Of a stretch of DNA of 64,000 nucleotides, positions 50,574-60,487 are shown in pieces. Below the pieces are notes generated by a model, which saw nothing but the letters and a program-made list of their open reading frames with translations, had not been told where the DNA came from and ran no database searches. The DNA comes from Lysobacter sp. S4-A87. GTDB lineage: Bacteria; Pseudomonadota; Gammaproteobacteria; Xanthomonadales; Xanthomonadaceae. Location: positions 496,001-560,000 of the forward strand of contig NZ_CP093341.1 in assembly GCF_022637455.1 (NCBI RefSeq), in the 5' to 3' direction. Made by a program: the position numbers and the translations under genes. Numbering within the stretch: the first letter of the stretch is position 1; every line of letters starts with the position of its first letter.

Positions 50574-53288
50574 ATGGCAAAGCTCAGCGAATATTCCGCC
50601 AAGCGCCGCTTCGAAGCCACCCCGGAGCCGCCGCCGGTTGCCGCCGAGGGCGGCAGCGGGCCACTGCTGTTCGTCGTCCAGCAGCACCTGGCGCGGGCGC
50701 TGCATTACGATTTCCGACTCGAATGCGACGGCGTGCTGAAGTCCTGGGCCGTCCCGAAAGGGCCTTCGCTCGACCCTGCCGCGAAGCGCCTGGCGGTGTT
50801 CGTCGAGGACCATCCGTACGATTACGCCTCGTTCGAGGGGGTGATCCCGCCGGGGCAATACGGCTCTGGTGAGGTGATCGTGTGGGACTGTGGCGTGTAC
50901 AGCCCGGACGAGGGCGGCACCGCGTTCCATGACCGGGCCGAGGCCGAGCGGCGGGTCCGTGAGGGCATTGCCGCGGGCAAGCTGAGCATCCAGCTGCGCG
51001 GCGAGAAGCTGAAGGGGTCGTTTGCGCTGGTGCGCACGAAAGACCAGAAGACATGGCTGCTGATCAAGCACAAGGATCGATTCGTCTCCACGGCTGATGT
51101 CACTGCGCAGGACCGCTCCGTCCTCTCTGGTTTCGCAGTGAAGGACCTCAAGGTCGCGCCGGTGCACCGTATTCCGGCCGGGCGCCTGGCGCCCAACGGG
51201 ACGCTGAGCGCAATGCCGGCCAAGTTGTCGCCGATGCTCGCCGAGATCGGCGACGCACCGCTGCTTCATCCGGACTGGCTGTGGGAACCGAAGCTGGACG
51301 GCTATCGCGCCCTCGCCTTTGTCGACAGCAACGGCGTGCGCCTGCGCTCGCGGCGCGGCCTGGAACTGGCCAACACGTTCCCGCGCCTGATCGCCGAACT
51401 TCGCGAACAGGCGCGGTCGGGGCTGATCCTCGACGGCGAGCTGGTGGCCTTCGATGCGTCCGGCAAGCCATCGTTCAACGCCCTGCAGAATCGCTTCCAG
51501 CTCAAGGGGGAACGCGAGATCGCTGCCGCAGACCGCGCCAGCCCCACCCTCTTCTACGCCTTCGACCTGCTGTACTTCGAAGGAATCGACCTGCGCCAGA
51601 CGCCGTATCGCGACCGACGCCGCTATCTCGCGCAATGCCTGCTGCCCTCCCCGCTGATCCACCTGGTGCACGCGACCGACGATGGCATCGCATTGCAGGC
51701 CGCAGCACTGGCGAGCGGCTTCGAGGGCGTGGTCGGCAAGCACAAGGACAGCGTCTACGAAGCCGGGCGGCGCTCACCGTCCTGGTTGAAGATCAAGCCG
51801 ACCCACAGCGCCGAGTTCGTCATCGGTGGCTACACCAGCGGCAAGGGCGCCCGCGGCAAGCTCGGTGCGCTGCTGGTGGGCTACTGGGACAAGGGCAAGC
51901 TGCGACATGCCTCGCACGTCGGCTCCGGGTTCGACGAACGCGCGCTCAAGCAGGTGCTGGCACGGCTGGAGCCATTGCAGATCGACACCTGCCCCTTTGC
52001 CGAAACGCCCGTGGTCAATGGCCCCGTCACCTGGGTGAAGCCGGAACTGGTGGCCGAGCTGAACTACCACCAATGGACCGAAGACGGCTCGCTGCGTGCG
52101 CCGACGTTCGTCCGCCTGCGCGATGACATCGATGCGCGAACAGTCAAGCGCGTCGTACCGCCGGCGGCCACGAAAGCGGCCAGGCAGCAGCGTGCGGGCA
52201 AGTCGCGGGCGACAGCCGGTGAAGGCGACACCCTCCTGGCCGCACTGGAGAGCCCGAAGAACGCCTTTGAACTCGCAGTCGGTGACGAGCGCATCCGCCT
52301 GACCCACCTCGACCGCGTCTACTGGCCCGCAGTCGAAGCCTTGCAGCAACCGGCGCTGACCAAGCGCGACCTGCTGCGCTACCTCGTCCACGTCGCCCCG
52401 CTGATGCTTCCGCACCTGGCCGACCGGCCGCTGACGATGATCCGCATGCCCGATGGCATCGGTGGCCAGCGCTTTTTCCAGAAGCACTGGACCCAGGAGC
52501 GGCCGGACTTTGTCGAAACGGTGAATGTTTATTCCGCGCACAAGGACGAGGACCACGAGTACCTGCTGTGCAACAACCTGCCGACGCTGCTGTGGCTGGC
52601 ACAGTCGGGCACGCTGGAGTTCCATGTCTGGCACTCGCGGGCGCGCCCGGGGCCGGATGCCATTTCGTCGTCGACCGACTACGACAGCTCGCTGGAAGCG
52701 ATGGAGTCGTCGGTGCTGAACTATCCCGACTATGTCGTGTTCGACATCGACCCCTACATCTACTCCGGCAAGGAGGCGGCCGGCGCCGAGCCCGAGCTCA
52801 ACACCGTCGCCTTCGAGAAGGGCAAGCAGGTCGCATTCTGGTTGCGCGAGCTGCTGCAGGGCATGTCGCTGCAACCGATCGTGAAGACCTCGGGCAAGAC
52901 CGGCCTGCACGTGTTCGTGCCGATCCGCCGCACGCTCGACTTCGATGCCACCAGGCATGTGTCCGAACTGGTCAGCCGCCACCTCATGCGCCAGCACCCC
53001 AAGGACATCACCATGGAGTGGAGCGTCCCCAAGCGCACCGGCAAGATCTTCATGGACCACAACATGAACGTGCGCGGCAAGACCTTGAACGTCGCCTACT
53101 CGCCACGCGGCGAGCCCGGCGCCCCCGTGTCGATGCCGCTGACCTGGGATGAACTGGCGCAGGCGCACCCGCTCGACTTCCGGATCCCGGATGTGGTAAA
53201 GCGTCTGTCCCGCACGGGCGATCGCTGGAGCGATGCCCTGGAACGCAAGCAGGACCTGGCGAGCGCCCTGGCGGGCGGCCCCGCCTGA
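50574..53288 (+). CDS. ligD: Multifunctional NHEJ ligase LigD (PE-LIG-POL)
   Basis: 904 residues. Order: 3'-phosphoesterase (about 1-185; HLARALHYDFRLE with catalytic His residues, and WAVPKGPS); ATP-dependent ligase (about 215-530) with Lys240 in WEPKLDGYRA as the AMP-accepting residue; and primase-polymerase (about 575-890) with HVWHSRARPGPD and the FDIDPYIYSGKE metal-binding Asp pair. The three-domain PE-LIG-POL order is that of Pseudomonas-type LigD. With Ku (next gene) it repairs double-strand breaks by end joining. Confidence 0.93.
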   Translation: MAKLSEYSAKRRFEATPEPPPVAAEGGSGPLLFVVQQHLARALHYDFRLECDGVLKSWAVPKGPSLDPAAKRLAVFVEDHPYDYASFEGVIPPGQYGSGEVIVWDCGVYSPDEGGTAFHDRAEAERRVREGIAAGKLSIQLRGEKLKGSFALVRTKDQKTWLLIKHKDRFVSTADVTAQDRSVLSGFAVKDLKVAPVHRIPAGRLAPNGTLSAMPAKLSPMLAEIGDAPLLHPDWLWEPKLDGYRALAFVDSNGVRLRSRRGLELANTFPRLIAELREQARSGLILDGELVAFDASGKPSFNALQNRFQLKGEREIAAADRASPTLFYAFDLLYFEGIDLRQTPYRDRRRYLAQCLLPSPLIHLVHATDDGIALQAAALASGFEGVVGKHKDSVYEAGRRSPSWLKIKPTHSAEFVIGGYTSGKGARGKLGALLVGYWDKGKLRHASHVGSGFDERALKQVLARLEPLQIDTCPFAETPVVNGPVTWVKPELVAELNYHQWTEDGSLRAPTFVRLRDDIDARTVKRVVPPAATKAARQQRAGKSRATAGEGDTLLAALESPKNAFELAVGDERIRLTHLDRVYWPAVEALQQPALTKRDLLRYLVHVAPLMLPHLADRPLTMIRMPDGIGGQRFFQKHWTQERPDFVETVNVYSAHKDEDHEYLLCNNLPTLLWLAQSGTLEFHVWHSRARPGPDAISSSTDYDSSLEAMESSVLNYPDYVVFDIDPYIYSGKEAAGAEPELNTVAFEKGKQVAFWLRELLQGMSLQPIVKTSGKTGLHVFVPIRRTLDFDATRHVSELVSRHLMRQHPKDITMEWSVPKRTGKIFMDHNMNVRGKTLNVAYSPRGEPGAPVSMPLTWDELAQAHPLDFRIPDVVKRLSRTGDRWSDALERKQDLASALAGGPA

Positions 53289-53306
53289 CGATCCCCGGAG
53301 GCAGTC

Positions 53307-54209
53307 ATGGCTGCACGTTCGATTGCGTCGCTGACCGTTTCATTCGGTCTGGTATCCATTCCTGTGAAGCTGTACTCGGCCACCGAGTCCAGTCACTCGA
53401 TTTCATTCAACCTGCTGCACAAGGGCTGCGGATCGCGCCTGAAGCAGCAGTACATCTGCGCACGCGAGGAGATTCCGGTCGCGCGTAACGACATCGTGAA
53501 GGGCTACGAGTTCGCCAAGGACCAGTACGTCATGTTCACGCCGGAGGAACTCAAGCAGCTCGAGGAGGCCGGCACGCACAGCGCCGACATCGCCGAGTTC
53601 GTGCCGATTTCCTCGATCGACCCGGTCTACTTCGACAAGGCCTACTACCTGGCCCCCGACAAGGGCGGCGCCAAGCCCTATGCCCTGTTCGCCAAGGCCC
53701 TGCGCGAGTCCAAGCGCTGCGCGGTCGGCACCTGGGCGTCGCACGGCAAGCAGCACATCGTGATGATCCGGCCGGTGGACGATGGCCTGGTCATGCAGCA
53801 GTTGCTGTACGCCAACGAGGTCCGCTCGATCAGCGACCTCGACATCCCCAAGACCGACGTCCGCGACGCCGAGCTCAAGCTCGCGCAGCAGCTGATCGAC
53901 CAGCAGGCCTCAAGCCGCTTCGATCCCGGTGCCTACAAGGATGAAGTCAGCGAGCGCGTCGAAGCGGCGATCCAGCGCAAGGTCGAGGGCGAGCAGATCA
54001 CCGTGGCCGAGGAACCCGGCGGCGGCGCGCAGATCATCGACCTCATGGAAGCCCTGCGCGCGAGCCTGGAGAAGAAGGGGGCGGCACCTGCCAAGGGCAA
54101 GGCGGCGGCACCGGCTGCCAGCCGTGCGCGCAAGCCGCCCAAGCAGGCTGCCGAAGCCGAAGCCGAAGCGGTGCCTGCCAAGCGCAAGGCAGCCAAGAGG
54201 GCGAAGTAA
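53307..54209 (+). CDS. ku: Ku-homologue, NHEJ DNA-end-binding protein
   Basis: 300 residues. The bacterial Ku pattern is clear: SIASLTVSFGLVSIPVKLYSATE split over the first strand pair, KGCGSRLKQQYIC, ARNDIVKGYEF and a central AYYLAPDKGGAKPYALFAKAL. The last ~60 residues are Lys/Ala-rich and disordered, a DNA-binding tail common in bacterial Ku. The gene is 18 bases after ligD with GGAGG before its ATG, so the two are co-transcribed. Confidence 0.94.
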   Translation: MAARSIASLTVSFGLVSIPVKLYSATESSHSISFNLLHKGCGSRLKQQYICAREEIPVARNDIVKGYEFAKDQYVMFTPEELKQLEEAGTHSADIAEFVPISSIDPVYFDKAYYLAPDKGGAKPYALFAKALRESKRCAVGTWASHGKQHIVMIRPVDDGLVMQQLLYANEVRSISDLDIPKTDVRDAELKLAQQLIDQQASSRFDPGAYKDEVSERVEAAIQRKVEGEQITVAEEPGGGAQIIDLMEALRASLEKKGAAPAKGKAAAPAASRARKPPKQAAEAEAEAVPAKRKAAKRAK

Positions 54210-54215
54210 CCGCAC

Positions 54216-55031
54216 ATGCACCACTACGGCATGCGCGACGTCGAAAAGCTGCTCCGCCTGCCCCGCAGTGCCATCCGATCGCTGGTCACGGCCGGGTTTG
54301 TCACGCCCACCCGGGGCCCGCGCAATGCCTGGCTGTTCTCGTTCCAGGACCTGATCGTGCTGCGCACCGCGCAGGCACTGGCGGCGGCCAACGTGCCGCA
54401 GCGACGGATCCTGCGCTCGCTCAAGGAACTGCGCAGCCGCCTGCCCGAGCAGATGCCGCTGTCGGGGCTGAGCATCGGTGCCATCGCCGACCACGTCGTC
54501 GTGCGCGAAGGTGGCAGCCGCTGGCACGCCGAGTCGGGCCAGTACCTGCTCGCCTTCGAAGGCGATCCGGCAAAGGGTGCATTGCGGGTGATCGAGCCGG
54601 TGGCCACGGTGCCGCCACTGGAAGCCGACGTCGGGGAAGACAGCCAAACCTCCGAGGCGAGCGGTGTCGAGGCTTCGGTCCGCGCCTATCAGCGCGCCAT
54701 CGCCGCCGACCCCGCCCGGCAGGATGCGCGGATCAACCTGGGACGGCTGCTGCATGAGCTGGGTCGGTTCGACGAAGCCGAACAGGTCTACCGTGACGCG
54801 GTCGCCACCGGTGGCAGCGATCCGCTGCTGTTCTACAACCTGGGCGTGCTGCTCGATGACATGGACCGCAAGCACGAAGCGATCCAGGCCTACGAAGCCG
54901 CGCTGCAGGAAGATCCGGCCCTGGCCGACTGCCACTACAACCTGGCCCTGCTCCACGAAGCACTCGAGCAGCCAAGGCAGGCCATCCGCCACATGTCGCA
55001 GTACCGTCGCCTGACGTCCTCCCGCGACTAG
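54216..55031 (+). CDS. MerR-type HTH protein with TPR repeats
   Basis: 271 residues. Residues 1-75 resemble a MerR-like winged HTH (HYGMRDVEKLLRLPRSAIRSLV). A linker leads to at least three tetratricopeptide repeats at about 150-265 (AYQRAIAADPARQDARINLGRLL, AEQVYRDAVATGGSDPLLFYNLG and AIQAYEAALQEDPALADCHYNLA). It could be a transcriptional regulator that binds protein partners. Position 6 bases after ku suggests co-expression with the NHEJ genes; the link is inference. Confidence 0.82.
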   Translation: MHHYGMRDVEKLLRLPRSAIRSLVTAGFVTPTRGPRNAWLFSFQDLIVLRTAQALAAANVPQRRILRSLKELRSRLPEQMPLSGLSIGAIADHVVVREGGSRWHAESGQYLLAFEGDPAKGALRVIEPVATVPPLEADVGEDSQTSEASGVEASVRAYQRAIAADPARQDARINLGRLLHELGRFDEAEQVYRDAVATGGSDPLLFYNLGVLLDDMDRKHEAIQAYEAALQEDPALADCHYNLALLHEALEQPRQAIRHMSQYRRLTSSRD

Positions 55032-55160
55032 CGGCCCGCGTCGCGCATCGCAGGGACCGTGCCAGCGGGTCTACACATTTCGTCGGCGTGCCCGCCCCTA
55101 AGGTGCAGGCGTGTTGCGCGTGCCGCCCCTACCCATCCCCCACCCGGAGCGAGCAGGACC

Positions 55161-55985
55161 ATGGCCATCTTCACCACGAAAGAGAACGTCGAGCTCTATT
55201 ACAAGGATTGGGGCAGCGGCCCGGTCGTCGTCTTCTGTCACGGCTGGCCGCTCAACGCCGACAGCTGGGAATCGCAGATGTACCACCTGGCCAACAACGG
55301 CTTTCGCTGCATCGCCCACGATCGTCGCGGCCATGGACGCTCCAGCCAGCCGTGGGATGGCAACGACATGGACCACTACGCCGATGACCTGGCGCAGCTG
55401 CTCGACCATCTAGACGTCAAGGGCATCACGATCTTCGGCTTCTCCACCGGCGGCGGCGAAGTGGCGCGGTACATCGGCCGTCACGGCACCAAGCGCGTTA
55501 AGAAGGCTGGCCTGATCTCGGCCGTGCCGCCGCTGATGGTCAAGACAGACGCCAATCCCGGCGGCCTGCCGGTCAGCGTGTTCGACGGCATCCGTGCCGG
55601 CCTGATCGCCAACCGCTCGCAGTTGTTCATCGACATCCCCAGCGGTCCGTTCTTCGGCTACAACCGTCCGGGCGCGACGCCGTCACAGGGTGTCATCAAC
55701 GCCTGGTGGATGCAGGGAATGATGGGCGGCCACAAGAATACGCACGACTCGATCAAGGCCTTCTCGGAGACCGACTTCACCGAAGACCTGAAGAAGTTCG
55801 ACGTGCCCACGATCATCATCCACGGAGACGACGACCAGATCGTTCCGATCGACGCCGCGGCGCGCGCATCGGCCAAGCTGGTCAAGGACGCCAAACTGGT
55901 CGTCTATCCAGGTGCGCCGCATGGCATCACCGACACGCACAAGGAGCAACTGAACGCGGATCTGCTTGCGTTCGTGAAGTCCTGA
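55161..55985 (+). CDS. Alpha/beta hydrolase (non-heme haloperoxidase type)
   Basis: 274 residues from the ATG at 55161. [23 protein letters not shown] is split over the oxyanion loop and first helix; [16 protein letters not shown] carries the Ser nucleophile in a GFSTGG elbow, [14 protein letters not shown] the Asp and [12 protein letters not shown] the His. This matches cofactor-free chloroperoxidase-type hydrolases. Single-gene unit between the HTH/TPR gene and a DoxX gene. Confidence 0.9.
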   Translation: MAIFTTKENVELYYKDWGSGPVVVFCHGWPLNADSWESQMYHLANNGFRCIAHDRRGHGRSSQPWDGNDMDHYADDLAQLLDHLDVKGITIFGFSTGGGEVARYIGRHGTKRVKKAGLISAVPPLMVKTDANPGGLPVSVFDGIRAGLIANRSQLFIDIPSGPFFGYNRPGATPSQGVINAWWMQGMMGGHKNTHDSIKAFSETDFTEDLKKFDVPTIIIHGDDDQIVPIDAAARASAKLVKDAKLVVYPGAPHGITDTHKEQLNADLLAFVKS

Positions 55986-56021
55986 CGGGTACAGGCAGGC
56001 GCGGCTGCGGCCGTGCCTGCC

Positions 56022-56453
56022 TCACTCCTCCTCTTCTTCTTCCTCTTCTTCCTCGTCCCCGCCAACGCCGCCCTTGTGCAGGGCCTGCGCGGCAACCAGG
56101 ACGAAGCCGCCGACCAGTCCGGCGTGCTCGAGGAAGGCATTGAACGTGTGCACGCGCTGCATGCCCGACATCGCCCAGTAGGAGTGGCCGATGATCGTGG
56201 CGATGATGGTGAACAACGCCAGCGTGATCGCACCGCCTGCGCGCCAGCGGCCGCGGCAGAACAGCACCAGCAGGCAACCGCCGAGCTGCACGATGATCAC
56301 GCCCGCGGCATACAGCATCGGCGGCAGCAGACCGTAGTGCGCCTGTTCGGCCACCGCGCCCGGGAAGTCCAGCAGTTTCGTCACGCCGCTCCAGGCGAAC
56401 GGCAGGCACAGGCCTGCACGGCCCAGCCACCACCAGCCCTTGGCAACGTGCAT
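56022..56453 (-). CDS. DoxX-family membrane protein with polyglutamate tail
   Basis: 143 residues. Four hydrophobic segments (WWWLGRAGLCLPFAWSGVTKLL; MLYAAGVIIVQLGGCLLVLF; ITLALFTIIATIIGHSYWA; AGLVGGFVLVAAQAL) fit the DoxX fold. The C-terminus is a run of ten Glu after an Asp, encoded by GAG/GAA codons, an unusual acidic tail. Function unknown. Confidence 0.82.
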   Translation of the reverse strand: MHVAKGWWWLGRAGLCLPFAWSGVTKLLDFPGAVAEQAHYGLLPPMLYAAGVIIVQLGGCLLVLFCRGRWRAGGAITLALFTIIATIIGHSYWAMSGMQRVHTFNAFLEHAGLVGGFVLVAAQALHKGGVGGDEEEEEEEEEE

Positions 56454-56614
56454 GCGGTGCTCCTTCGACAGCAGCTACACGGCAAGGTCGCCAGCCCGTG
56501 GTGCGGACGACACTGCTTCCTGTCAGCTCCAACGCCGAAGTCCGGCAATACCGGGCGTGCGTTGCCATCCCCGACCGGCGATCACGCAGGCTTAACGAAA
56601 CCTGCGACGCACCC

Positions 56615-57535
56615 TCATTCGCCGCGATCCGCCCACGGCGCCTTCTCGAACTTGCGCACGAGGTGGTCGATCAGCACCTGCACCCGCGCCGGGCGAACGC
56701 GGCCGGGCGGCGTCACGACGTGCAGGGCGATCGGCGGCGGCGACCAGTCCGGCATCACCACTTCGAGTTTTCCGGCCTTGATCTCGCGCCAGACGAGGAA
56801 TTCCGGCTGCAGCGCCAGCCCCTGCCCTGCCAGCAGCGCCGGGTTGATCGCCTCTGCATTGTTCACACGCAGCGGTGCCTGCACGCTGATCGAGAAGTCG
56901 CCGTGGCGGCGATGCTGGAAGCGCCAGGCATTGCCGAAGCGCGACAGCGTGTAGAACAGCGCGCTGTGCTCGCCCAGCTCACGCGGATGGTGTGGCCGGC
57001 CGTGCGTGTCGAGGTACTCGGGGGTGGCCACGAGCAGCACGCGCACGCCGCAGAGCCGGCGCGCCAGCAGGCTGGAATCGGCCAGCGCGGAAATTCGCAG
57101 CGCCAGGTCGAAGCCACCACCGACCAGATCGGCAAAGCCATCATCGAAGTCGACCTCCAGGGCGATCTCGGGATAACGCCGCATGAACTCCGGCAGCACC
57201 GGCGACAGGTGCGCCACGCCGAACGACATCGGCACGGCCATTCGCACCAGCCCACGCGGGCTGCTGGCCTGGGCCGTCACTTCCGCCTCCACCGCCTCGC
57301 CTTCGGCGAGGATGCGGCTGGCCCGCTCGAGCGCGCCACGGCCGCTTTCCGTCAGCGACATCCGCCGCGAGGTCCGGTGGAACAGCACGGTCTTCAGCCG
57401 TGTCTCCAGGCGGGTGATGGCCTTCGATACGGTGGCCTGCGACAACCCCAGGTCGGCCGCCGTGCGGGCGAACGATCCAGTCTCCGCGACCTTGGCGAAG
57501 ATCGCCCAGGCTTCCAGGTCTGGCAGCTTCTGCAT
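56615..57535 (-). CDS. LysR-family transcriptional regulator
   Basis: 306 residues from the ATG at 57535, where the protein starts as a normal LysR regulator ([20 protein letters not shown]). A longer open frame upstream runs antisense through the pirin gene and is not used. The winged HTH includes [13 protein letters not shown]; the effector domain follows. It is divergent from the pirin gene at 57647 (111-base intergenic region) and is probably its regulator. Confidence 0.92.
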   Translation of the reverse strand: MQKLPDLEAWAIFAKVAETGSFARTAADLGLSQATVSKAITRLETRLKTVLFHRTSRRMSLTESGRGALERASRILAEGEAVEAEVTAQASSPRGLVRMAVPMSFGVAHLSPVLPEFMRRYPEIALEVDFDDGFADLVGGGFDLALRISALADSSLLARRLCGVRVLLVATPEYLDTHGRPHHPRELGEHSALFYTLSRFGNAWRFQHRRHGDFSISVQAPLRVNNAEAINPALLAGQGLALQPEFLVWREIKAGKLEVVMPDWSPPPIALHVVTPPGRVRPARVQVLIDHLVRKFEKAPWADRGE

Positions 57536-57646
57536 GTCGATTATGGAAACGATCCTTTTCGATCCGTTCCATTCTAACCCTGTTCCGGGAGGCCTATCTT
57601 GTCGGTCATCCAATCCCCACCGGCAAATCGCCACTGGAGCCGCACC

Positions 57647-58348
57647 ATGATCGAGCATCGCCCCTTCAACGGCCTGGGTGGAGCCAACCACGGTTGGCTC
57701 GACGCCAAGCACCACTTCTCCTTTGCCAACTACCACGACGCCCAGCGCATGGGCTGGGGCGCGCTGCGGGTCTGGAACGACGACACCATCGCGGCCAATA
57801 CCGGTTTCCCGCCTCATCCGCATTCGGACATGGAGATCATCACCTACGTCCGAGAGGGCGCGATCACGCACCAGGACAACCTGGGCAACCGTGGCCGCAC
57901 CGAGGCCGGCGACGTCCAGGTGATGAGCGCAGGCACCGGCATCCAGCACGCCGAGTACAACCTCGAGCCGGGTACCACCCGGATCTTCCAGATCTGGATC
58001 ATCCCCGACCAGCGCGGCGGCGCGCCCACCTGGGGCGCCAAGCCCTTCCCGAAGGGTGACCGCGCCGGGCGCTTCGTGGTCCTGGCCAGCGGTGCAAGCG
58101 GTGACGAGGACGCGCTGCCGATCCGGGCCAACGCTCGTGTCCTCGGCCTGACCCTGGCCGCCGGCGAAACGGCGCAGTACGAGCTCGGCGAAGATCGTTA
58201 CGGCTACCTGGTGCCCGCCACCGGCGTCGCCGACGTCAACGGCGTGCGGCTCGAGGCCCGCGACGGCGCCGCCATCCGCAACGAGCGCACCATCACGGTG
58301 ACCGCGCTGGAAGACGTCGAACTGGTACTGGTCGACACAGCCGCCTGA
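57647..58348 (+). CDS. Pirin-family protein (YhhW-like)
   Basis: 233 residues from the ATG at 57647. [27 protein letters not shown] is split across the metal-binding motif (His-x-His and Glu), with [14 protein letters not shown] later, as in YhhW-type pirins, which are quercetinase-like. It differs from the pirin at 8957-9829 in length and motif details. Divergent LysR upstream suggests regulation by an aromatic or oxidative signal. Confidence 0.92.
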   Translation: MIEHRPFNGLGGANHGWLDAKHHFSFANYHDAQRMGWGALRVWNDDTIAANTGFPPHPHSDMEIITYVREGAITHQDNLGNRGRTEAGDVQVMSAGTGIQHAEYNLEPGTTRIFQIWIIPDQRGGAPTWGAKPFPKGDRAGRFVVLASGASGDEDALPIRANARVLGLTLAAGETAQYELGEDRYGYLVPATGVADVNGVRLEARDGAAIRNERTITVTALEDVELVLVDTAA

Positions 58349-58578
58349 GATGGCCGCGAGCGATGACGGCAAGCAGGCCGTCGTCGCTCGTCCCGTCAGC
58401 GCATTGCCCGGTATGCTGGAGCAACCGGGATGCTCTGGGCCGCCCCACGCGGACGGCAGACACGCCCCCGGCAACACCTGTTTTTGCGTTCAAGCAGAAG
58501 GACCGCTGCCAACAGCGGGCAATCCACGCACGTGGTTCCAAGCCTTCCCATTCGCAAACTTCGGACAAGGGTGTCTGC

Positions 58579-59073
58579 ATGCTCAACATCACTCCTCTTG
58601 GTTGGTTTCATACCGTCCTTGGTCTGATCGCCGTGGTCGCCGGATTCGCCGCCCTCATCGGGCATCGGCAGATCGACATGGCTTCGCTTCCGGGCCGGAT
58701 GTTCTTCTGGTTCACCGTCGCCACTGCAGTGACGGGATTGTTCATCTTCCGCCACGGCGGTTTCGGTGTTCCGCACGTGCTGAGCCTGCTGACCCTGGCG
58801 GTGCTGGCCATCGGCTGGTTCGGCGATCGTCGCGGCACTCGCGGCGGGTTCTGGCGTCATGTCGCGGTGGTGTCGTACCTGCTTGCCCTGTTCTTCCATT
58901 TCATTCCCGGTTTCACCGAAACCCTGATCCGCCTGCCGCTGGGCCGCCCGTGGGCGAGCGGCATCGAGGACCCGCGCTTGCGGCAGCCGATCGGTGCCGC
59001 GTTCGTCGTGTTCCTGGTCGCCGCGGTGTGGCAGGTGCTGCGCGTGCGCGCGTTGTCACGACGCCGAAGCTGA
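58579..59073 (+). CDS. Multi-pass membrane protein
   Basis: 164 residues from the ATG at 58579. Four hydrophobic segments are visible (FHTVLGLIAVVAGFAALIG; MFFWFTVATAVTGLFIF; VLSLLTLAVLAIGWF; HVAVVSYLLALFFHF) and a fifth may lie at GAAFVVFLVAAVWQVL. I do not recognise a specific family; it has the look of DUF2306-type or small cytochrome-like membrane proteins. Function unknown. Confidence 0.7.
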   Translation: MLNITPLGWFHTVLGLIAVVAGFAALIGHRQIDMASLPGRMFFWFTVATAVTGLFIFRHGGFGVPHVLSLLTLAVLAIGWFGDRRGTRGGFWRHVAVVSYLLALFFHFIPGFTETLIRLPLGRPWASGIEDPRLRQPIGAAFVVFLVAAVWQVLRVRALSRRRS

Positions 59074-59177
59074 ATCGCCATCAGCGGCTTTCACCGCTTG
59101 CCAACATCGGCCCATGGACAGTCGATGGCGCTGTCGGTCCCGGCAGCGTGTCCGCTGCGGGTGGAAGGTCGCATGCA

Positions 59178-60038
59178 ATGACTCCGCGCAGGTTGACCAG
59201 CCCCGAGCGCATCGTCTTCGAGGATGCAGGCCTCACCAAGGGCGATGTCGCCGCGTACTACGCCGTAGTGGCGCGCTGGCTGCTGCCCGGACTGGTGGGA
59301 CGGCCGCTGTCGCTGTTGCGATGCCCCGACGGAGCCGACGCCAGCTGCTTCTTCCAGAAGCACCACGCCGATTCGCTTGGGGCAGGCGTCCACGCGATCA
59401 CTCTGATCGAATCCTCTGGCACCGGGGAGTACCTCTTCATTGACGATGTAGACGGCCTGCTCGATCTGGTGCAGATGAACACGCTTGAGTTTCACCCGTG
59501 GGGCGCACGCACCGACGACATCGAGCATCCCGATCGACTCGTCTTCGACCTCGACCCCGACGAGGGAATCGCCTGGACGGAACTCAAGTCCGCCGCACGC
59601 GACATCCGCGACCGCCTCGCCGATCTCGGCCTGCGAAGCTGGGTGCGCCTGTCCGGCGGCAAGGGACTGCACGTCGTGGTGCCGGTGCGGCCCAAGGTCG
59701 ACTGGGCGCACGCCAAGGCGTTCTGCGAAGGATTCGCTGATGCACTGGTCGCCGACGCGCCCAAACGCTACGTCGCCACGGCATCCAAGGCCGCCCGGGA
59801 AGGCCGCATCTTCATCGACTGGCTGCGCAATGCACGCGGAGCCACCAGCGTGGCCAGCTGGTCGCTGCGTGCACGACCGGGAGCGCCGGTGTGCATGCCG
59901 CTGACCTGGGACGAGCTGTCACGCGTCCGCCAGCCCGCATCCTTCGACCTGCGCAAGGCGACGCGGCGCGCGGATGCGCTCAAGGCCGACCCCTGGGACG
60001 GATTCACGCGGGTGCGCCAGACAGTGCCGTCGGCTTGA
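59178..60038 (+). CDS. Stand-alone LigD-type primase-polymerase (Pol domain)
   Basis: 286 residues from the ATG at 59178. It corresponds to the C-terminal polymerase domain of LigD only: LTSPERIVFEDAGLTKGDVAAYY, FHPWGAR and FDLDPDEG (catalytic Asp pair), RLSGGKGLHVVVPV, and the RPGAPVCMPLTWDEL tail. No ligase or phosphoesterase domain is present. It is a second NHEJ polymerase in addition to that of the full LigD about 6 kb away, and could supply gap-filling in a separate complex. Confidence 0.88.
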   Translation: MTPRRLTSPERIVFEDAGLTKGDVAAYYAVVARWLLPGLVGRPLSLLRCPDGADASCFFQKHHADSLGAGVHAITLIESSGTGEYLFIDDVDGLLDLVQMNTLEFHPWGARTDDIEHPDRLVFDLDPDEGIAWTELKSAARDIRDRLADLGLRSWVRLSGGKGLHVVVPVRPKVDWAHAKAFCEGFADALVADAPKRYVATASKAAREGRIFIDWLRNARGATSVASWSLRARPGAPVCMPLTWDELSRVRQPASFDLRKATRRADALKADPWDGFTRVRQTVPSA

Positions 60039-60058
60039 GCGCTTGCAGGCAAGCCGCG

Positions 60059-60487
60059 ATGCCGCGCCGGATCCTCATCGTCTGCAAGGGCAACATCTGC
60101 CGAAGTCCCATGGCAGTGGCCATGCTGCGACCGCATCTGACCGATGCACATATCGATTCGGCAGGTCTGGCGGCAATGCAGGGGTATCGTGTCGACCCTG
60201 CGGCGGAACGCACCCTGCGCGCCCACGGCCTGAGCGCAGGCGATCACGTTGCACGCCAGTTGAGCAGTGCCGACCTGGACAACGCAGAGCTGGTGCTTGC
60301 CATGGAGAAACGCCAGGTCACCGCCCTGCTCGCCCTGTCGCCGGCGCTTCGTGGCCGCGTGTACCTGCTGTCGCGCTGGTCGGGAGATCGCGACATCCGC
60401 GATCCGTACGGTCGCACGCAGGAAAATTTTGACATCGCCTACGGCCAGATCGATGCAGCTATCGGCGAATGGCGGTCGCGTCTGTGA
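60059..60487 (+). CDS. Low-molecular-weight protein-tyrosine phosphatase
   Basis: 142 residues from the ATG at 60059. The P-loop CKGNICR (Cys9, Arg15) and the general acid region IRDPYGR are intact, as in Wzb/Etp-type phosphatases. In exopolysaccharide clusters this enzyme dephosphorylates the Wzc-type tyrosine kinase; such a kinase begins at 63287. It therefore marks the left end of an EPS locus, though 263 bases separate it from the next gene. Confidence 0.9.
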   Translation: MPRRILIVCKGNICRSPMAVAMLRPHLTDAHIDSAGLAAMQGYRVDPAAERTLRAHGLSAGDHVARQLSSADLDNAELVLAMEKRQVTALLALSPALRGRVYLLSRWSGDRDIRDPYGRTQENFDIAYGQIDAAIGEWRSRL

